Assembly: GCF_014158035.1 (NCBI RefSeq)
Contig: NZ_JACFXW010000001.1
Coordinates: 310,001-374,000 of the forward strand
Length of the DNA: 64,000 nt
Direction of reading: 5' to 3'
DNA from: Rhizobium sp. G21
Lineage (GTDB): Bacteria; Pseudomonadota; Alphaproteobacteria; Rhizobiales; Rhizobiaceae
In this document: piece after piece, positions 43,431 through 56,714 of the stretch
Numbering within the stretch: the stretch's first letter is position 1
Layout: every line of letters begins with the position of its first letter
Position numbers and translations under genes: made by a program
Notes under the pieces: model-generated
What the model saw: only the letters and a program-made list of their open reading frames with translations
What the model was told of the DNA's origin: nothing
Databases searched by the model: none

Positions 43431-43455
43431 AATGGCGGGGAAAAACCCCGCCATT
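43431..43455 (-). terminator. intrinsic terminator of the glnBA operon
   Basis: A 10-bp stem (43431-43440 with 43446-43455) around an A5 loop lies between the convergent GNAT and glnA genes, 26 bp past the glnA stop. On the minus strand the loop reads T5. It may serve both directions. Confidence 0.65.
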
Positions 43456-43480
43456 CTCATATGTTGTGGCTGAAAACCGA

Positions 43481-44890
43481 TCAGCAGGAATAGTACATGT
43501 CGAATTCGACCGGATGCGGCGTCATTTCGAAGCGCATCACTTCCTGCATCTTGAGCTCGATATAGCTGTCGATCTGGTCGTCGTCGAACACGCCGCCGAC
43601 AGTGAGGAACTTGCGGTCCTTGTCGAGGCTTTCCAGCGCTTCGCGGAGCGAGCCGCAAACGGTCGGGATCTTCTTCAGTTCTTTCGGCGGCAGGTCGTAG
43701 AGATCCTTGTCCATGGCCTTGCCGGGATGGATCTTGTTCTTGATGCCGTCGAGGCCGGCCATCAGCATGGCGGCAAAGCCGAGATAGGGGTTCTGGGCCG
43801 GATCGGGGAAGCGGACTTCGACGCGCTTGGCCTTCGGCGAAGAGCCGAACGGAATACGGCAGGAGGCCGAACGGTTACGGGCTGAGTAGGCCAGCAGGAC
43901 CGGCGCTTCATAACCAGGCACCAGACGCTTGTAGGAATTGGTGGTCGGGTTGGTGAAGGCGTTGATCGCCTTGGCGTGCTTGATCACGCCGCCGATGTAA
44001 TAGAGGCAGCTTTCCGAAAGACCGGCATATTCGTCGCCGGCGAAAGTCGGCTTGCCGTCCTTCCAGATCGACTGGTGCACATGCATGCCCGAGCCGTTGT
44101 CGCCGAAAACAGGCTTCGGCATGAAGGTGGCCGTCTTGCCGTAAGCGTTGGCGACCTGATGCACGACATATTTATAGATCTGCATCTTGTCGGCGTTGCG
44201 CACCAGCGTGTCGAACTTGACGCCGAGTTCGTGCTGGGCGGCGGCGACTTCATGGTGCTGCTTTTCGACCACGACGCCCATTTCGGACAGCACGGTCAGC
44301 ATTTCGGAGCGCATGTCCTGCAGGCTGTCGATCGGCGGGACCGGGAAATAGCCGCCCTTGACGCGCGGACGGTGGCCGAGATTGCCGGAGTCGTAATCGG
44401 TGTCGTCGTTGGACGGCAGTTCCGACGAATCGAGCTTGAAGCCGGTGTTGTAGGGATCGGCCTTGTACTTGACGTCGTCGAACACGAAGAATTCCGGTTC
44501 CGGGCCGACGAACACGGTGTCGCCGATGCCGGAGGCCTTGAGATAGGCTTCTGCCTTCTTGGCCGTGCCGCGCGGATCGCGGTTATAGGCTTCGCCCGAG
44601 ATCGGGTCGAGAATGTCGCAAAGGATGACCATGGTGGACTGGGCGAAGAACGGGTCCATGTGCACGGTGGCCGGATCCGGCATCAGCACCATGTCGGACT
44701 CGTTGATGGCCTTCCAGCCGGCGATCGAGGAGCCGTCGAACATGACGCCGTCGGCGAACATGTCCTCGTCCACGGCCGAAATGTCCATGGTCACATGCTG
44801 CAGCTTGCCCTTGGGATCGGTGAAGCGGAGGTCGACGAATTTGACGTCGTTGTCCTTGATCTGCTTCATGATGTCTTTAGCAGTCGCCAT
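43481..44890 (-). CDS. glnA: glutamine synthetase type I
   Basis: GlnA (469 aa) makes glutamine from glutamate and ammonia, the main assimilation step under nitrogen limitation. Visible motifs are the [11 protein letters not shown]-terminus, [10 protein letters not shown] metal site, the [12 protein letters not shown] segment, [30 protein letters not shown] and the adenylylation loop [18 protein letters not shown] with NRSASCRIP before it. The start is ATG 44890 with aagga upstream; the frame extension to 45025 is non-coding. It lies 70 bp downstream of glnB. Confidence 0.97.
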   Translation of the reverse strand: MATAKDIMKQIKDNDVKFVDLRFTDPKGKLQHVTMDISAVDEDMFADGVMFDGSSIAGWKAINESDMVLMPDPATVHMDPFFAQSTMVILCDILDPISGEAYNRDPRGTAKKAEAYLKASGIGDTVFVGPEPEFFVFDDVKYKADPYNTGFKLDSSELPSNDDTDYDSGNLGHRPRVKGGYFPVPPIDSLQDMRSEMLTVLSEMGVVVEKQHHEVAAAQHELGVKFDTLVRNADKMQIYKYVVHQVANAYGKTATFMPKPVFGDNGSGMHVHQSIWKDGKPTFAGDEYAGLSESCLYYIGGVIKHAKAINAFTNPTTNSYKRLVPGYEAPVLLAYSARNRSASCRIPFGSSPKAKRVEVRFPDPAQNPYLGFAAMLMAGLDGIKNKIHPGKAMDKDLYDLPPKELKKIPTVCGSLREALESLDKDRKFLTVGGVFDDDQIDSYIELKMQEVMRFEMTPHPVEFDMYYSC

Positions 44891-44960
44891 CGAAGTTTTT
44901 CCTTTGCTATGACGATGTTTCCTCCCTGCCGTTGCCCGGCAGGCATTGTCTTGTTGGGCG

Positions 44961-45658
<698 letters not shown>

Positions 45659-47116
45659 ATGAGCAATATCGGTAATATGCTAATTGAACCACAGGCTGTA
45701 GCGGCGATCGACGCCGCCTGCATCGCCTCGGGCATCTCCAGCTATGCGCTGATGCTCCGGGCGGGGCGGGCGGTCGCGGCCGCCGCGCTCCGGCGCTATC
45801 CCGGCTCACGCCGTTTCGCGGTCCTGTGCGGCCCGGGCAACAATGGCGGCGACGGCTATCTCGCGGCCTCGGCTCTGGCGGAGGCGGGCGCGGAGATCGC
45901 CGTCTTTGCTCTGGCGCCGCCTTCGACCGAAGACGCCAAACGCGCCTGCGCCGACGCGGCCTGCGCGACGCAGCCTTTGTCCGCCTATGAGCCCGCTACG
46001 GGCGATGTGGTGATCGACGCGCTGTTCGGCGCGGGTCTCTCGCGGGATCTCTCGCCGGATGTCATTACGGTCGTCGAGACCGTGAAGGCGGCGCGGGTTC
46101 CGGTTCTCGCCGTCGATATCCCTTCGGGCCTGTGCGGACATTCCGGCCGGGCGCGCGGCGGCGCGTTTGCGGCTGAGGCGACCGTCACCTTCGTCGCGGC
46201 CAAGCCGGGGCAGATCCTGCTGCCGGGCCGGGCGTTGTGCGGCGAGATCGAGATTGCCGATATCGGCGTGCCCCAGCGTTTCCTGGAGCAGCATGCGGGA
46301 CCCGTACGCCTCAATGCGCCGGATCTCTGGACCGACCTCCTCGCCGACAAGTCCTCCGCTGGACACAAATACAGCCATGGCTCGCTGGCCGTCTTCTCGG
46401 GCGGCGCGATGCAGACCGGAGCGGCCCGCTTGTCGGCGTTCGCCGGCCTGCGCGGCGGCGCAGGGCTCGTGACCGTGATCAGCCCAGCCGAGGCCGCTTC
46501 CGTCCACGCCGCGCAACTGACCGCCGTGATGCTGAAGACGGCGGACAATGTTGGGGATCTCGAAGCCATTCTCGATGACGCCAGGCTGAACGCCTTCGTG
46601 CTGGGGCCGGGCTTCGGCGTCGGCGAACAGGCGCGGGATTTCGCCCGCATGGTGAAGGATCGCCGCGTCGTGCTGGACGCCGACGCCATCACCAGCTTCC
46701 GCGAAGACCCCGACGCGCTCTTTTCAGCTTTCGCAGGGGAACCGCGCCTCGTGCTCACGCCGCATGATGGCGAATTCGCCCGGCTCTTTCCTGATCTCGC
46801 ATCGGATGAGGCTCTCTCCAAAGTCGATCGGGCGCTTGCCGCCGCCGCGCGCGCCAATGCCGCCGTGATCCTGAAAGGCGCAGACACGGTGATCGCCAGC
46901 CCCGACGGACGCGCCGCGATCAACACCAACGCGCCGCCCTGGCTCGCGACCGCCGGCTCCGGCGACGTGCTGGCGGGTCTCTGCGGCGCGCTTCTGGCCC
47001 GTGGCCTGCCGGTCTACGAGGCGGCCTGCGCCGCGGTCTGGCATCATGGCGAAGCGGGGAGCCGCGCGGGCAGGGGCCTGACCGCCGAAACACTCATCAA
47101 TTTCATTGATGTCTGA
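45659..47116 (+). CDS. nnr: bifunctional NAD(P)H-hydrate epimerase / ADP-dependent NAD(P)H-hydrate dehydratase
   Basis: This 485-residue fusion repairs hydrated NADH and NADPH. The N-terminal YjeF_N epimerase domain shows CGPGNNGGDGYLAASAL and VVIDALFGAGLSRDLS with DIPSGLCG. The C-terminal ribokinase-like dehydratase shows KYSHGSLAVFSGGAMQTGAARLSA, VLDADAITSF, LTPHDGEFARLFPD, VILKGADTVIASPDG and the ATAGSGDVLAGLCGALLARG active-site loop. ATG 45659 is the family-like start. The arrangement divergent from glnB is common in Rhizobiales. Confidence 0.94.
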   Translation: MSNIGNMLIEPQAVAAIDAACIASGISSYALMLRAGRAVAAAALRRYPGSRRFAVLCGPGNNGGDGYLAASALAEAGAEIAVFALAPPSTEDAKRACADAACATQPLSAYEPATGDVVIDALFGAGLSRDLSPDVITVVETVKAARVPVLAVDIPSGLCGHSGRARGGAFAAEATVTFVAAKPGQILLPGRALCGEIEIADIGVPQRFLEQHAGPVRLNAPDLWTDLLADKSSAGHKYSHGSLAVFSGGAMQTGAARLSAFAGLRGGAGLVTVISPAEAASVHAAQLTAVMLKTADNVGDLEAILDDARLNAFVLGPGFGVGEQARDFARMVKDRRVVLDADAITSFREDPDALFSAFAGEPRLVLTPHDGEFARLFPDLASDEALSKVDRALAAAARANAAVILKGADTVIASPDGRAAINTNAPPWLATAGSGDVLAGLCGALLARGLPVYEAACAAVWHHGEAGSRAGRGLTAETLINFIDV

Positions 47117-47180
47117 TCCGACAAACTTGGCTTTGTCCTTGTCGCCGATCGGGGGTATGGCGGAGAAAAAGGAGCCCGTC

Positions 47181-48062
47181 ATGAAGCCCGTTCACATACT
47201 CCTGCTGGTTCTCGTCGCCGCCGTCTGGGGCTTCAATTTCGTGGTCATCCGTCTGGGGATCGACAATTTTCCGCCGATCTTCTTCTCGGCGCTGCGCTTT
47301 CTGTTCGCCGCCATTCCGCTCGCGCTGATCCTGCCCAAGCCGGATGTGCCCTGGCGGATCATTATCGGCATCGGCCTGGTGCTGGGTGTCGTGAAGTTCT
47401 CGCTGCTGTTCCTCGGCATGAGTGTCGGCATGCCGGCGGGGCTCGCCTCTCTGGTGCTGCAGAGCCAGGCCTTCTTCACGCTTATTCTAGCGGTTCTTGT
47501 GCATGGCGATCGGCCGCGTCCGACCCAGATCGCCGGCATGGTCGTCGCGTTCTCCGGCGTCGCGCTGATCGCCTCGACGGTCAGTGGCGATCTCACCGCC
47601 ACGGGCTTGGCGCTCTCGATCGGCGCCGCCATCGCCTGGGCCTGCTCGAATCTGTTGATGAAGAAGGCCGGCGCGGTGGACATGCTGAGGCTGATGGTCT
47701 GGGTGAGCCTCGTCGCACCGGTTCCGCTGCTCGCGATTTCCCTCGCCTTCGAAGGCTGGGAGCGAGACTATCAGGCGCTGACGCATGTGACCTGGTCGGG
47801 GGCAGGGGCGGTGATCTATATCGCCTATCTCGCCACGATCTTCGGCTTCGCCGTCTGGGGCGCGATGATCCGCCGCTATGGCGTCGCCACGGTCGCGCCC
47901 TTCTCGCTGCTGGTGCCGGTGTTCGGCATGAGTTCGGCGGCGGTCGTGCTCGGCGAGGCCTTCGGGCCGATCCGCATCATCGCCGCGCTGCTGATCGTCG
48001 CGGGGCTGGCGCTGAACGTCTTCAACCCCGCCTGGCTGCGGCCGCGCGCGACGGCGGCCTGA
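47181..48062 (+). CDS. EamA family (DMT superfamily) transporter
   Basis: This inner-membrane protein (293 aa) has ten predicted transmembrane helices in two EamA repeats (LLLVLVAAVWGFNFVVIRLG opens the first, ALSIGAAIAWACSNLLMKKAG the second). The architecture and the PLALILPKPDVPWR loop resemble YdcZ/RhaT-type amino-acid or metabolite exporters. I start it at ATG 47181 with GGAG seven bases upstream; the open frame overlaps the preceding gene if read from 47106. The substrate is unknown. Confidence 0.88.
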   Translation: MKPVHILLLVLVAAVWGFNFVVIRLGIDNFPPIFFSALRFLFAAIPLALILPKPDVPWRIIIGIGLVLGVVKFSLLFLGMSVGMPAGLASLVLQSQAFFTLILAVLVHGDRPRPTQIAGMVVAFSGVALIASTVSGDLTATGLALSIGAAIAWACSNLLMKKAGAVDMLRLMVWVSLVAPVPLLAISLAFEGWERDYQALTHVTWSGAGAVIYIAYLATIFGFAVWGAMIRRYGVATVAPFSLLVPVFGMSSAAVVLGEAFGPIRIIAALLIVAGLALNVFNPAWLRPRATAA

Positions 48063-48065
48063 CGA

Positions 48066-49712
48066 TCAGAGCAGGCGGCTGGTGCGCAACTGGCCGGCCT
48101 GGGCCAGCACCGGATAGGCGATCGACACCAAGAGCGAATTGATCTCCTTGAGATCGCGCATCGTGTCGATATGAATCGAGGAGGAATCGATGCTGGCGCG
48201 GTTTTCGCCCAGGCGCTTGATGTGATTTTCCTCGCTGACCCGCACCATGTCGCGCACCACTTCCTTCTCTTTCACCAGCTGACGCGCATGTTCGAGATCA
48301 CGATTGACCAGCAGGTTGAAGGCGAGGCGGGCGTTGCGCAGCACGCGCTGATGCATGGCGGTCAGCTCATGCAGGCCTTCTTCGGAGAAATTCGCGCCGC
48401 GCGCATCCTTCTTGCGCGCCTTGGCCAGCATGTTCTGCGAAATGATGTCGCCGACCTGTTCGAGATTGATCGTCGCTTCCAGCAGATCCTGCTGGCGTCG
48501 CGCGGCGTCCTCCGGCAATTCGTTTCCGGAGATCTTGGCGAGATAAAGTTTTATATTGCGGTTGAAGCGGTCGACGCTGTCGTCGAGACGTTCGATCTGC
48601 GTCATCTGCTGGGCGTCGGGGCGAAGGAAGGCGTCGAAGACACGCGTCAGCATCACTTCGATGCGGTCGCACATACCCACCACTTCGCGCGTGGCGTTGT
48701 CGAGGGCGCGCGGGGGATTGGAGATGTCTGAGGGATCGAGCGCCGTCAACAGGGCCGCGTCACTATTATCTTCTTCCTTGACGTCCGAGGGGAGGGCGTT
48801 TTCCAGCATCGCCGCTAATGAGCCGGCGAATGGCAGGCCGATCAACAGCACCGCCGCATTGGCGATGACATGCACCCAGACCACGGCGTCCGCCGTCGTC
48901 TCGAAATAGATTTCCGGCCGGAACTGAAAACTCAATTGCAGAATGAGACCTGCGACCATGCCCAGACCGCGAATGGCGACATTGCCCAAGGGCGCTATGC
49001 GGGCGGCCTTCACCTCGCCGCGGGTCAGCACCGCGCCGATGACGGCGCCGCCGAAATTGACGCCGAGCACGAAGGGAATGATCAGTTCATTCGGCACCAG
49101 CCCATGGCTCGACAGCGAGGCGAACAGCAGGATCGAGGCGACGCTGCTGTGAAACAGCCAGGCCATCAGCGCCGCGAGCGCGAAGGCGGTGATCCAGTCC
49201 TGCTGCAGATAGCCCATGATGATCGGCAGGACATGGCTTTCCTTGAGCGGGGCGGAGGCTTCGCCGATCAGCCGGAGCGACAAGAGCAGAAGACCAAGGC
49301 CGAACAGGATGCGGCCCATCTCCCGCCACCGTCGCGACGTCGTGCGATAGGCGATGGTGCCGGCGATCATCAAGAGCGGCACGAGCAGCGACAAATCCCG
49401 CCGAAGGATACGGGTGACGAAGGCGGAGCCGAGATCCGCGCCGAGCAGCGCCGAAATGCCGACGGTCGAACTAACGAAGCCGGACGCGGAAAAACCCGAG
49501 ACGATCAGCGCCACCGCCGTCGAGCTCTGCAGCGCGATCGCCAGAAAGAAGCCGGCCGCCGCTGCATTGACGCGGTTGCCGAGCGCATAGCGCAGCTTTT
49601 CCCTCAGCATGTCGCCATAAGCGCGCTCGACGCCGGTGCGCACCATGCGCGTGGCCCAGAGCAACAAAGCGACGGCGCCTGCCAGATTGATGAAGATCAC
49701 CGAACCGCTCAA
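48066..49712 (-). CDS. Na/Pi cotransporter family protein with PhoU-like domain
   Basis: This 548-residue sodium/phosphate symporter-like protein (NptA/YjbB type) has two inverted membrane repeats. The QSSTA motif is in IALQSSTAVALIVSGFSASG and the second repeat has LFHSSVASILLFASL. A cytoplasmic C-terminal PhoU-like helical domain (about residues 330-548) contains DRIEVMLTRVFDAFL and NLEQVGDIISQNM. The start is TTG 49712 with GGAGG eight bases upstream. Homologues export or import phosphate. The gene is convergent with the EamA gene. Confidence 0.9.
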   Translation of the reverse strand: MSGSVIFINLAGAVALLLWATRMVRTGVERAYGDMLREKLRYALGNRVNAAAAGFFLAIALQSSTAVALIVSGFSASGFVSSTVGISALLGADLGSAFVTRILRRDLSLLVPLLMIAGTIAYRTTSRRWREMGRILFGLGLLLLSLRLIGEASAPLKESHVLPIIMGYLQQDWITAFALAALMAWLFHSSVASILLFASLSSHGLVPNELIIPFVLGVNFGGAVIGAVLTRGEVKAARIAPLGNVAIRGLGMVAGLILQLSFQFRPEIYFETTADAVVWVHVIANAAVLLIGLPFAGSLAAMLENALPSDVKEEDNSDAALLTALDPSDISNPPRALDNATREVVGMCDRIEVMLTRVFDAFLRPDAQQMTQIERLDDSVDRFNRNIKLYLAKISGNELPEDAARRQQDLLEATINLEQVGDIISQNMLAKARKKDARGANFSEEGLHELTAMHQRVLRNARLAFNLLVNRDLEHARQLVKEKEVVRDMVRVSEENHIKRLGENRASIDSSSIHIDTMRDLKEINSLLVSIAYPVLAQAGQLRTSRLL

Positions 49713-49899
49713 GGGCGAGGCCTCCGGAAAACAGAAAGGATCGATACGTGAATTTGAAAAATATCACGTCGACCTGTATCGGGCCTTTCTATCGTCCGTT
49801 CAATCCCAATCGCGGCGTCACTGTCTCGCAAGCGGCGTTTATGACAGTTTTATGACGGTGCGTATGCTTGAACCAAGGGGGACGCGGGCGAGGCGTCCG

Positions 49900-52820
<2,921 letters not shown>

Positions 52821-52947
52821 GATGCCTGTGTCTCGCCTGTTCTTTCGCCCTTATACGCCCATGCCGCGCGCGGAGGTCGCCGCCATCAGGCAAAACCCCG
52901 ATTTTCCACAAAGTCGATTCTGTTGACTGCCGCACGAAAAACGACTA

Positions 52948-52962
52948 GAACAAAATGCGAAC
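52948..52962. promoter_or_regulatory. LexA (SOS) box between uvrA and ssb
   Basis: The sequence GAAC-AAAATGC-GAAC is an exact match to the alphaproteobacterial LexA operator (GAAC-N7-GAAC, equivalent to GTTC-N7-GTTC on the other strand). It sits in the 268-bp spacer between the divergent uvrA and ssb genes, both classical SOS members. One operator may control both. Confidence 0.85.
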
Positions 52963-53088
52963 AATTGGAAGCCCCGGATTTTCTGTGGATTGGACGCATG
53001 GAGGGGCGCGCCGGTTCCCTTGAAGGGTTATTCTTCGCCCCTCAGTTGATGGACGGCGGTTTGCCGATTTTGTGGATAGGATTTAGCG

Positions 53089-53619
53089 ATGGCGGGCAGT
53101 GTAAACAAGGTCATTCTGGTTGGCAATGTCGGCGCGGACCCCGAAATCCGCCGCACTCAGGACGGGCGTCCGATCGCCAATCTTCGCATCGCCACATCGG
53201 AAAGCTGGCGCGACCGCAATTCCGGCGAGCGCAAGGAAAAGACCGAATGGCACAATGTGGTCGTCTTCAACGAGGGCCTCTGCAAAGTGGTCGAGCAATA
53301 TGTAAAGAAGGGCGCCAAGCTCTATATCGAGGGCGCGCTGCAGACCCGCAAATGGCAGGACCAGACCGGCAATGATCGCTACACGACCGAAGTCGTGCTG
53401 CAGGGCTTCAATTCGACTTTGACCATGCTGGATGGCCGCGGCGAAGGCGGCGGACGCGGCGCGTCCCAGGGCGGCGGCTACGACGATATGGATTCCGGCT
53501 TCGGCGGCGGTTCCGGCTATGGCGGCAACGATCGGGCCGGCCGCTCCCCGCAGCCCAGCCGCGCGCCGCAGAGCGCGCCGTCCTTCTCGCGCGACATGGA
53601 CGACGATATCCCGTTCTAG
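53089..53619 (+). CDS. ssb: single-stranded DNA-binding protein
   Basis: SSB (176 aa) coats single-stranded DNA in replication and repair. The OB fold shows [58 protein letters not shown] and [20 protein letters not shown] glycine/serine-rich linker leads to the acidic tail MDDDIPF that binds partner proteins. It is the last backbone gene before the island. Confidence 0.97.
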   Translation: MAGSVNKVILVGNVGADPEIRRTQDGRPIANLRIATSESWRDRNSGERKEKTEWHNVVVFNEGLCKVVEQYVKKGAKLYIEGALQTRKWQDQTGNDRYTTEVVLQGFNSTLTMLDGRGEGGGRGASQGGGYDDMDSGFGGGSGYGGNDRAGRSPQPSRAPQSAPSFSRDMDDDIPF

Positions 53620-53627
53620 GAGAGAGT

Positions 53628-53658
53628 GATCAGCTTTTTGTAAAATAAACAGCTGATC
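53628..53658 (+). terminator. hairpin after ssb, possible ssb terminator or island end
   Basis: The stem GATCAGCT (53628-53635) pairs with AGCTGATC (53651-53658) across a 15-nt AT-rich loop that starts with a T-run. It begins 8 bases after the ssb stop. The left candidate direct repeat lies inside it, so it may also be part of an attachment site. Confidence 0.45.
53634..53648 (+). repeat. candidate left direct repeat of the island
   Basis: This 15-mer (CTTTTTGTAAAATAA) matches the 15-mer at 62735-62749 (CCTTTTGTAAACTAA) at 13 positions, with a shared core TTTTGTAAA. The two lie at the two ends of the foreign segment. Low complexity makes chance similarity possible. Confidence 0.3.
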
Positions 53659-53824
53659 TGTCTGAATACGCTACGTGAATCAAAGTTGCACCTTCTCGTA
53701 TCGGTTGGCCTGTCTTTCGTCAGGTGGGTAGTTACCGTTTTGCAAACTTAGAAGGTCGGCTTCTGTCGTTCCCGGTTGACTAACATGAAATTCACGGATA
53801 CACGGGTTGGCTGATATGTATGCC

Positions 53825-53901
53825 GGCCGCATACCGTTCAATGATGTTTGATGTTTACTCAGCATAGCTGGATATTGAGCATCATTAAACGGTATGCGGC
53901 C
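53825..53901. repeat. 22-bp inverted repeat upstream of the recombinase trio
   Basis: The left arm (53825-53846) and right arm (53880-53901) are inverse complements at 21 of 22 positions and enclose a 33-nt loop. The right arm overlaps the first possible ATG (53894) of the first recombinase. Such a structure at the head of recombinase operons could be a recombinase binding or crossover site, or an autoregulatory operator or attenuator. No T-run follows, so a simple terminator is less likely. Confidence 0.7.
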
Positions 53902-53914
53902 AGCGTACCTATCG

Positions 53915-55198
53915 ATGAAGAACGAAAATCCACTCATTGTTCGTTGGTCCCGCTTCTCTAACGGCGAGCGGATGCCCTTCCTTGTCAGGGCGTCTACCGG
54001 CGTACCTATCGACGCTCCGAGTTTCTGGATCACTGCCCACCGACGGGCGGTTGGAACGCAACCCAACACACTTTTCAATGAACTCCGCTCCCTTATGGTA
54101 TTTTACCTTTGGGCGACTCTGCGTGGAACCGATATTGAAGAGCGCCTGCAGCGGGGAACGTTCTTCGACCTCTCCGAAATCATCGACCTTGTGAATATAT
54201 GCGGCTGGAAGCTTGATGATCTTATGTCCGCGCTCGAGCGACGGTCGTCAAACTTTACTACGTTGTCCGGCCTCATACCGAAGAGCGGCGTACAATCTGG
54301 CGAGAAGCGCAACCGCCTGAGTGTTATCCGTTCATTCCTCGAATTCACCAGTTCCGACCACCTTTCGCGGCTGCAAGCATGGCCGGATGAGTGGGCGGTC
54401 TACCGAGCTATGCGGGACGAGTGCCTGAAACATTTCGCACCCCTTATCAGGGGCCTGCGTGCACCAAACCGCGACGACGTTGGCGAGCGGGAAGGACTTG
54501 ATCGGGATGTGCTGGTGCGGCTCCGTGCGGTTATCGATCCCGATCACCCGGATAACCCCTTTGAGCCACAAGTTCGCTTTCGAAATTTTTTGATAATTCG
54601 GTTGTTTATCGAACTAGGCATCCGGCGCGGCGAGCTTCTGGGTGTAATGCTCAACGACTGCGATGTGACCGGTCCGAGAGGTTACATTACCATCCACCGT
54701 CGTCCAGACAATGTCCACGATACGCGATTGGGCTCAGGTGTGGCGACGAAGACTGCGGCACGTAAGCTAGAGTTAAGCCCACGCACGGCGCAGCTTGTTT
54801 ACGAGTGGATCGCTTATCACCGTAGGAAGCTACCACAGGCGGCCAAGGGGAAAGCGCAATTTCTAATCCTTAGTATTCCGACAGGTAGACCGATGTCGCC
54901 GTCGAACATCAACAAGATATTCGAGGCTCTTCGGAAGCGCGTTCCCGGTCTGCCGGACGACGTCTCCCCTCATATCCTCCGGCACTCATGGAACGACACG
55001 TTCTCCGAGTACATGGACAGCCATGGCGTGTCCCAAGAGGACGAGGTGAAATGGCGTACCAAGATCATGGGCTGGCGAAATGAGAAATCGGCGCGCTCCT
55101 ACCTTCGTCGAACCGTTGCACGCAGGTCCAACGAGGTCCTCCGCGTCATGCATGACGATCTCGACATCCGCTTCGCAGAAGAAAGGAAAGACCAGTGA
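53915..55198 (+). CDS. tyrosine recombinase 1 of the trio
   Basis: This site-specific recombinase (427 aa from ATG 53915; 434 aa if ATG 53894 inside the inverted repeat is used) has a SAM-like N-terminal domain and a complete catalytic domain. The residues are: first arginine in ELGIRRGELLGV, lysine in the KTAARKLELSP strand, HxxR in PHILRHSWND, tryptophan in IMGWRNEKS and nucleophile tyrosine in SARSYLRRT. Its stop overlaps the GTG of the second recombinase, so the trio is one operon. Three consecutive recombinases are known from RIT elements, Tn554-like transposons and similar units; I cannot tell which type this is. Confidence 0.85.
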   Translation: MKNENPLIVRWSRFSNGERMPFLVRASTGVPIDAPSFWITAHRRAVGTQPNTLFNELRSLMVFYLWATLRGTDIEERLQRGTFFDLSEIIDLVNICGWKLDDLMSALERRSSNFTTLSGLIPKSGVQSGEKRNRLSVIRSFLEFTSSDHLSRLQAWPDEWAVYRAMRDECLKHFAPLIRGLRAPNRDDVGEREGLDRDVLVRLRAVIDPDHPDNPFEPQVRFRNFLIIRLFIELGIRRGELLGVMLNDCDVTGPRGYITIHRRPDNVHDTRLGSGVATKTAARKLELSPRTAQLVYEWIAYHRRKLPQAAKGKAQFLILSIPTGRPMSPSNINKIFEALRKRVPGLPDDVSPHILRHSWNDTFSEYMDSHGVSQEDEVKWRTKIMGWRNEKSARSYLRRTVARRSNEVLRVMHDDLDIRFAEERKDQ

Positions 55199-56714
55199 TC
55201 CCGCGTCAGAAAATTAGCTCGTCCGATCACCAGCCGCCACTTCCGCCAGTCGCGATGACAATCGAGGGAGTGGAATTCGACCCACGAGAAGACGATTGGG
55301 AGGTCGCAGGTCTCGGGGACGAGTGAAGTTAAGGTTCGGCGTTTTCGGCAGTTTTTCAGAACGTGTCGTCCACCGTTTAAAGTGGGCGTTTGTGCTGGCC
55401 TTGCAGAACAAGTCGTACTCACATGCGATCAGCCAATACTACCGCTTTCGGTCTTTTTACAAAATAGTCTTAGAAAATCCCGACACAGTCCACCACCGAA
55501 TTGAATTAGCTCATGTTTTGATTTTTCAAGGCCACTTAACGTTTAAAACAGAATGGTATCTAGGCGTCGTTCGGATTTTGTTGACCGACATGAGCACCCA
55601 GGGTTTTGGTATCGCGTCCGACGAGGTGATCGAGTATCTCGCTGCCGCGACCATTCGTGGCAATATTAAAGGGACTTCGATCCGGACGCGCGATCCCGAG
55701 AAAGGGGCGTTCATCGACACCGAGCTTCTCGTGATCCAGTCGGCTTTAAACGATGCCTACGCGAACGGAGAGATCGAACTCGACGACTTCGCGATAACTT
55801 GGCTTTTTCTTGCCTTCGGCCCTCGGCCGGTCCAGGTCGCCGCCTTGAAGGAGAAGGACCTTCTTGTCTCTGAAAATGACGAAGGGCGTCTTTATGCACT
55901 CCGCATACCTCGCGCGAAGCAGCACGGCCAGAAGGCTCGAGACTCCTTCAAGACTCGGTACTGCGGCAAACAGGTGGGAAATGTGCTGGATAGCGTCATC
56001 GCGGCGAACATGGAGCGTCGCTCCAAGCATCCGTTTGCCGGTGAGGATTGGCCGATGTTCATGGCGACGGGGCCGGGAAAGCTTCCCGGAATGGCTTGGC
56101 ATTTGACATCCCAAGAAGTTGGCAGGGTCGTCAGTCGTACGATCGGACGCATAACGGGACTGAAGACAAACGCGCGTCGGTTCCGCTTCACCTTGGCCCA
56201 ACGCGCCGTGGATGACGGCAAGGACAAGCATACTGTTGCGGAGCTTCTCGACCACTCGGACACCCAGAACGTTGAAGTATACTTCGAAGCCAGCCCAGCG
56301 ATGGTCCTCCGTCTCGATCGTCATCTGGCGATGGAGATGGCACCGCTCGCTCATGCGTTTGCCGGTGTCGTCGTCGTCACCGAAAGGGAGGCAAGGCGGG
56401 GTGATGATCGCTCAAGCCGCATCTTCGACAGGTCGCTAAACAACGTCTCGGAGGCGCTCGGAACATGTGGTCAGATGAGCTTCTGCGGCTTAGCCGCTCC
56501 GTTCGCCTGCTATACCTGTCGCCACTTCCAGCCGTGGATTGACGGTCCGCACGAAGAGTTCATGGCAGCCCTGATCGCCGACCGTGACCGGCTGGAAGCG
56601 GAAGGTTATTCACCGAAGATTTACGCGATCAAGGATCGAACCATTTTGGCGGTCGCCGAGGTCATCCAGCTCTGTGTCGCCGAAAAGGAAATCAGGGCGG
56701 AGGTGGCCGGATGA
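55195..56714 (+). CDS. tyrosine recombinase 2 of the trio, frameshifted near the N-terminus
   Basis: The gene probably starts at GTG 55195 overlapping the previous stop. This frame encodes a short proline-rich head and AMTIEGVEFDPREDDW, then fails at the G4 run 55315-55318. One added G gives GLGGRVKLRFGVFGSFSERVV and a protein of about 506 residues. The catalytic domain has the first arginine in FGPRPVQVAAL, an RRFRF segment where HxxR is expected (histidine replaced by arginine), histidine in LLDHSDTQNVEVYFE and tyrosine in VYF. A C-terminal cysteine cluster (CGQMSFCG, FACYTCRHFQPW) may bind zinc. It ends in an ATGA overlap with recombinase 3. Confidence 0.83.
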
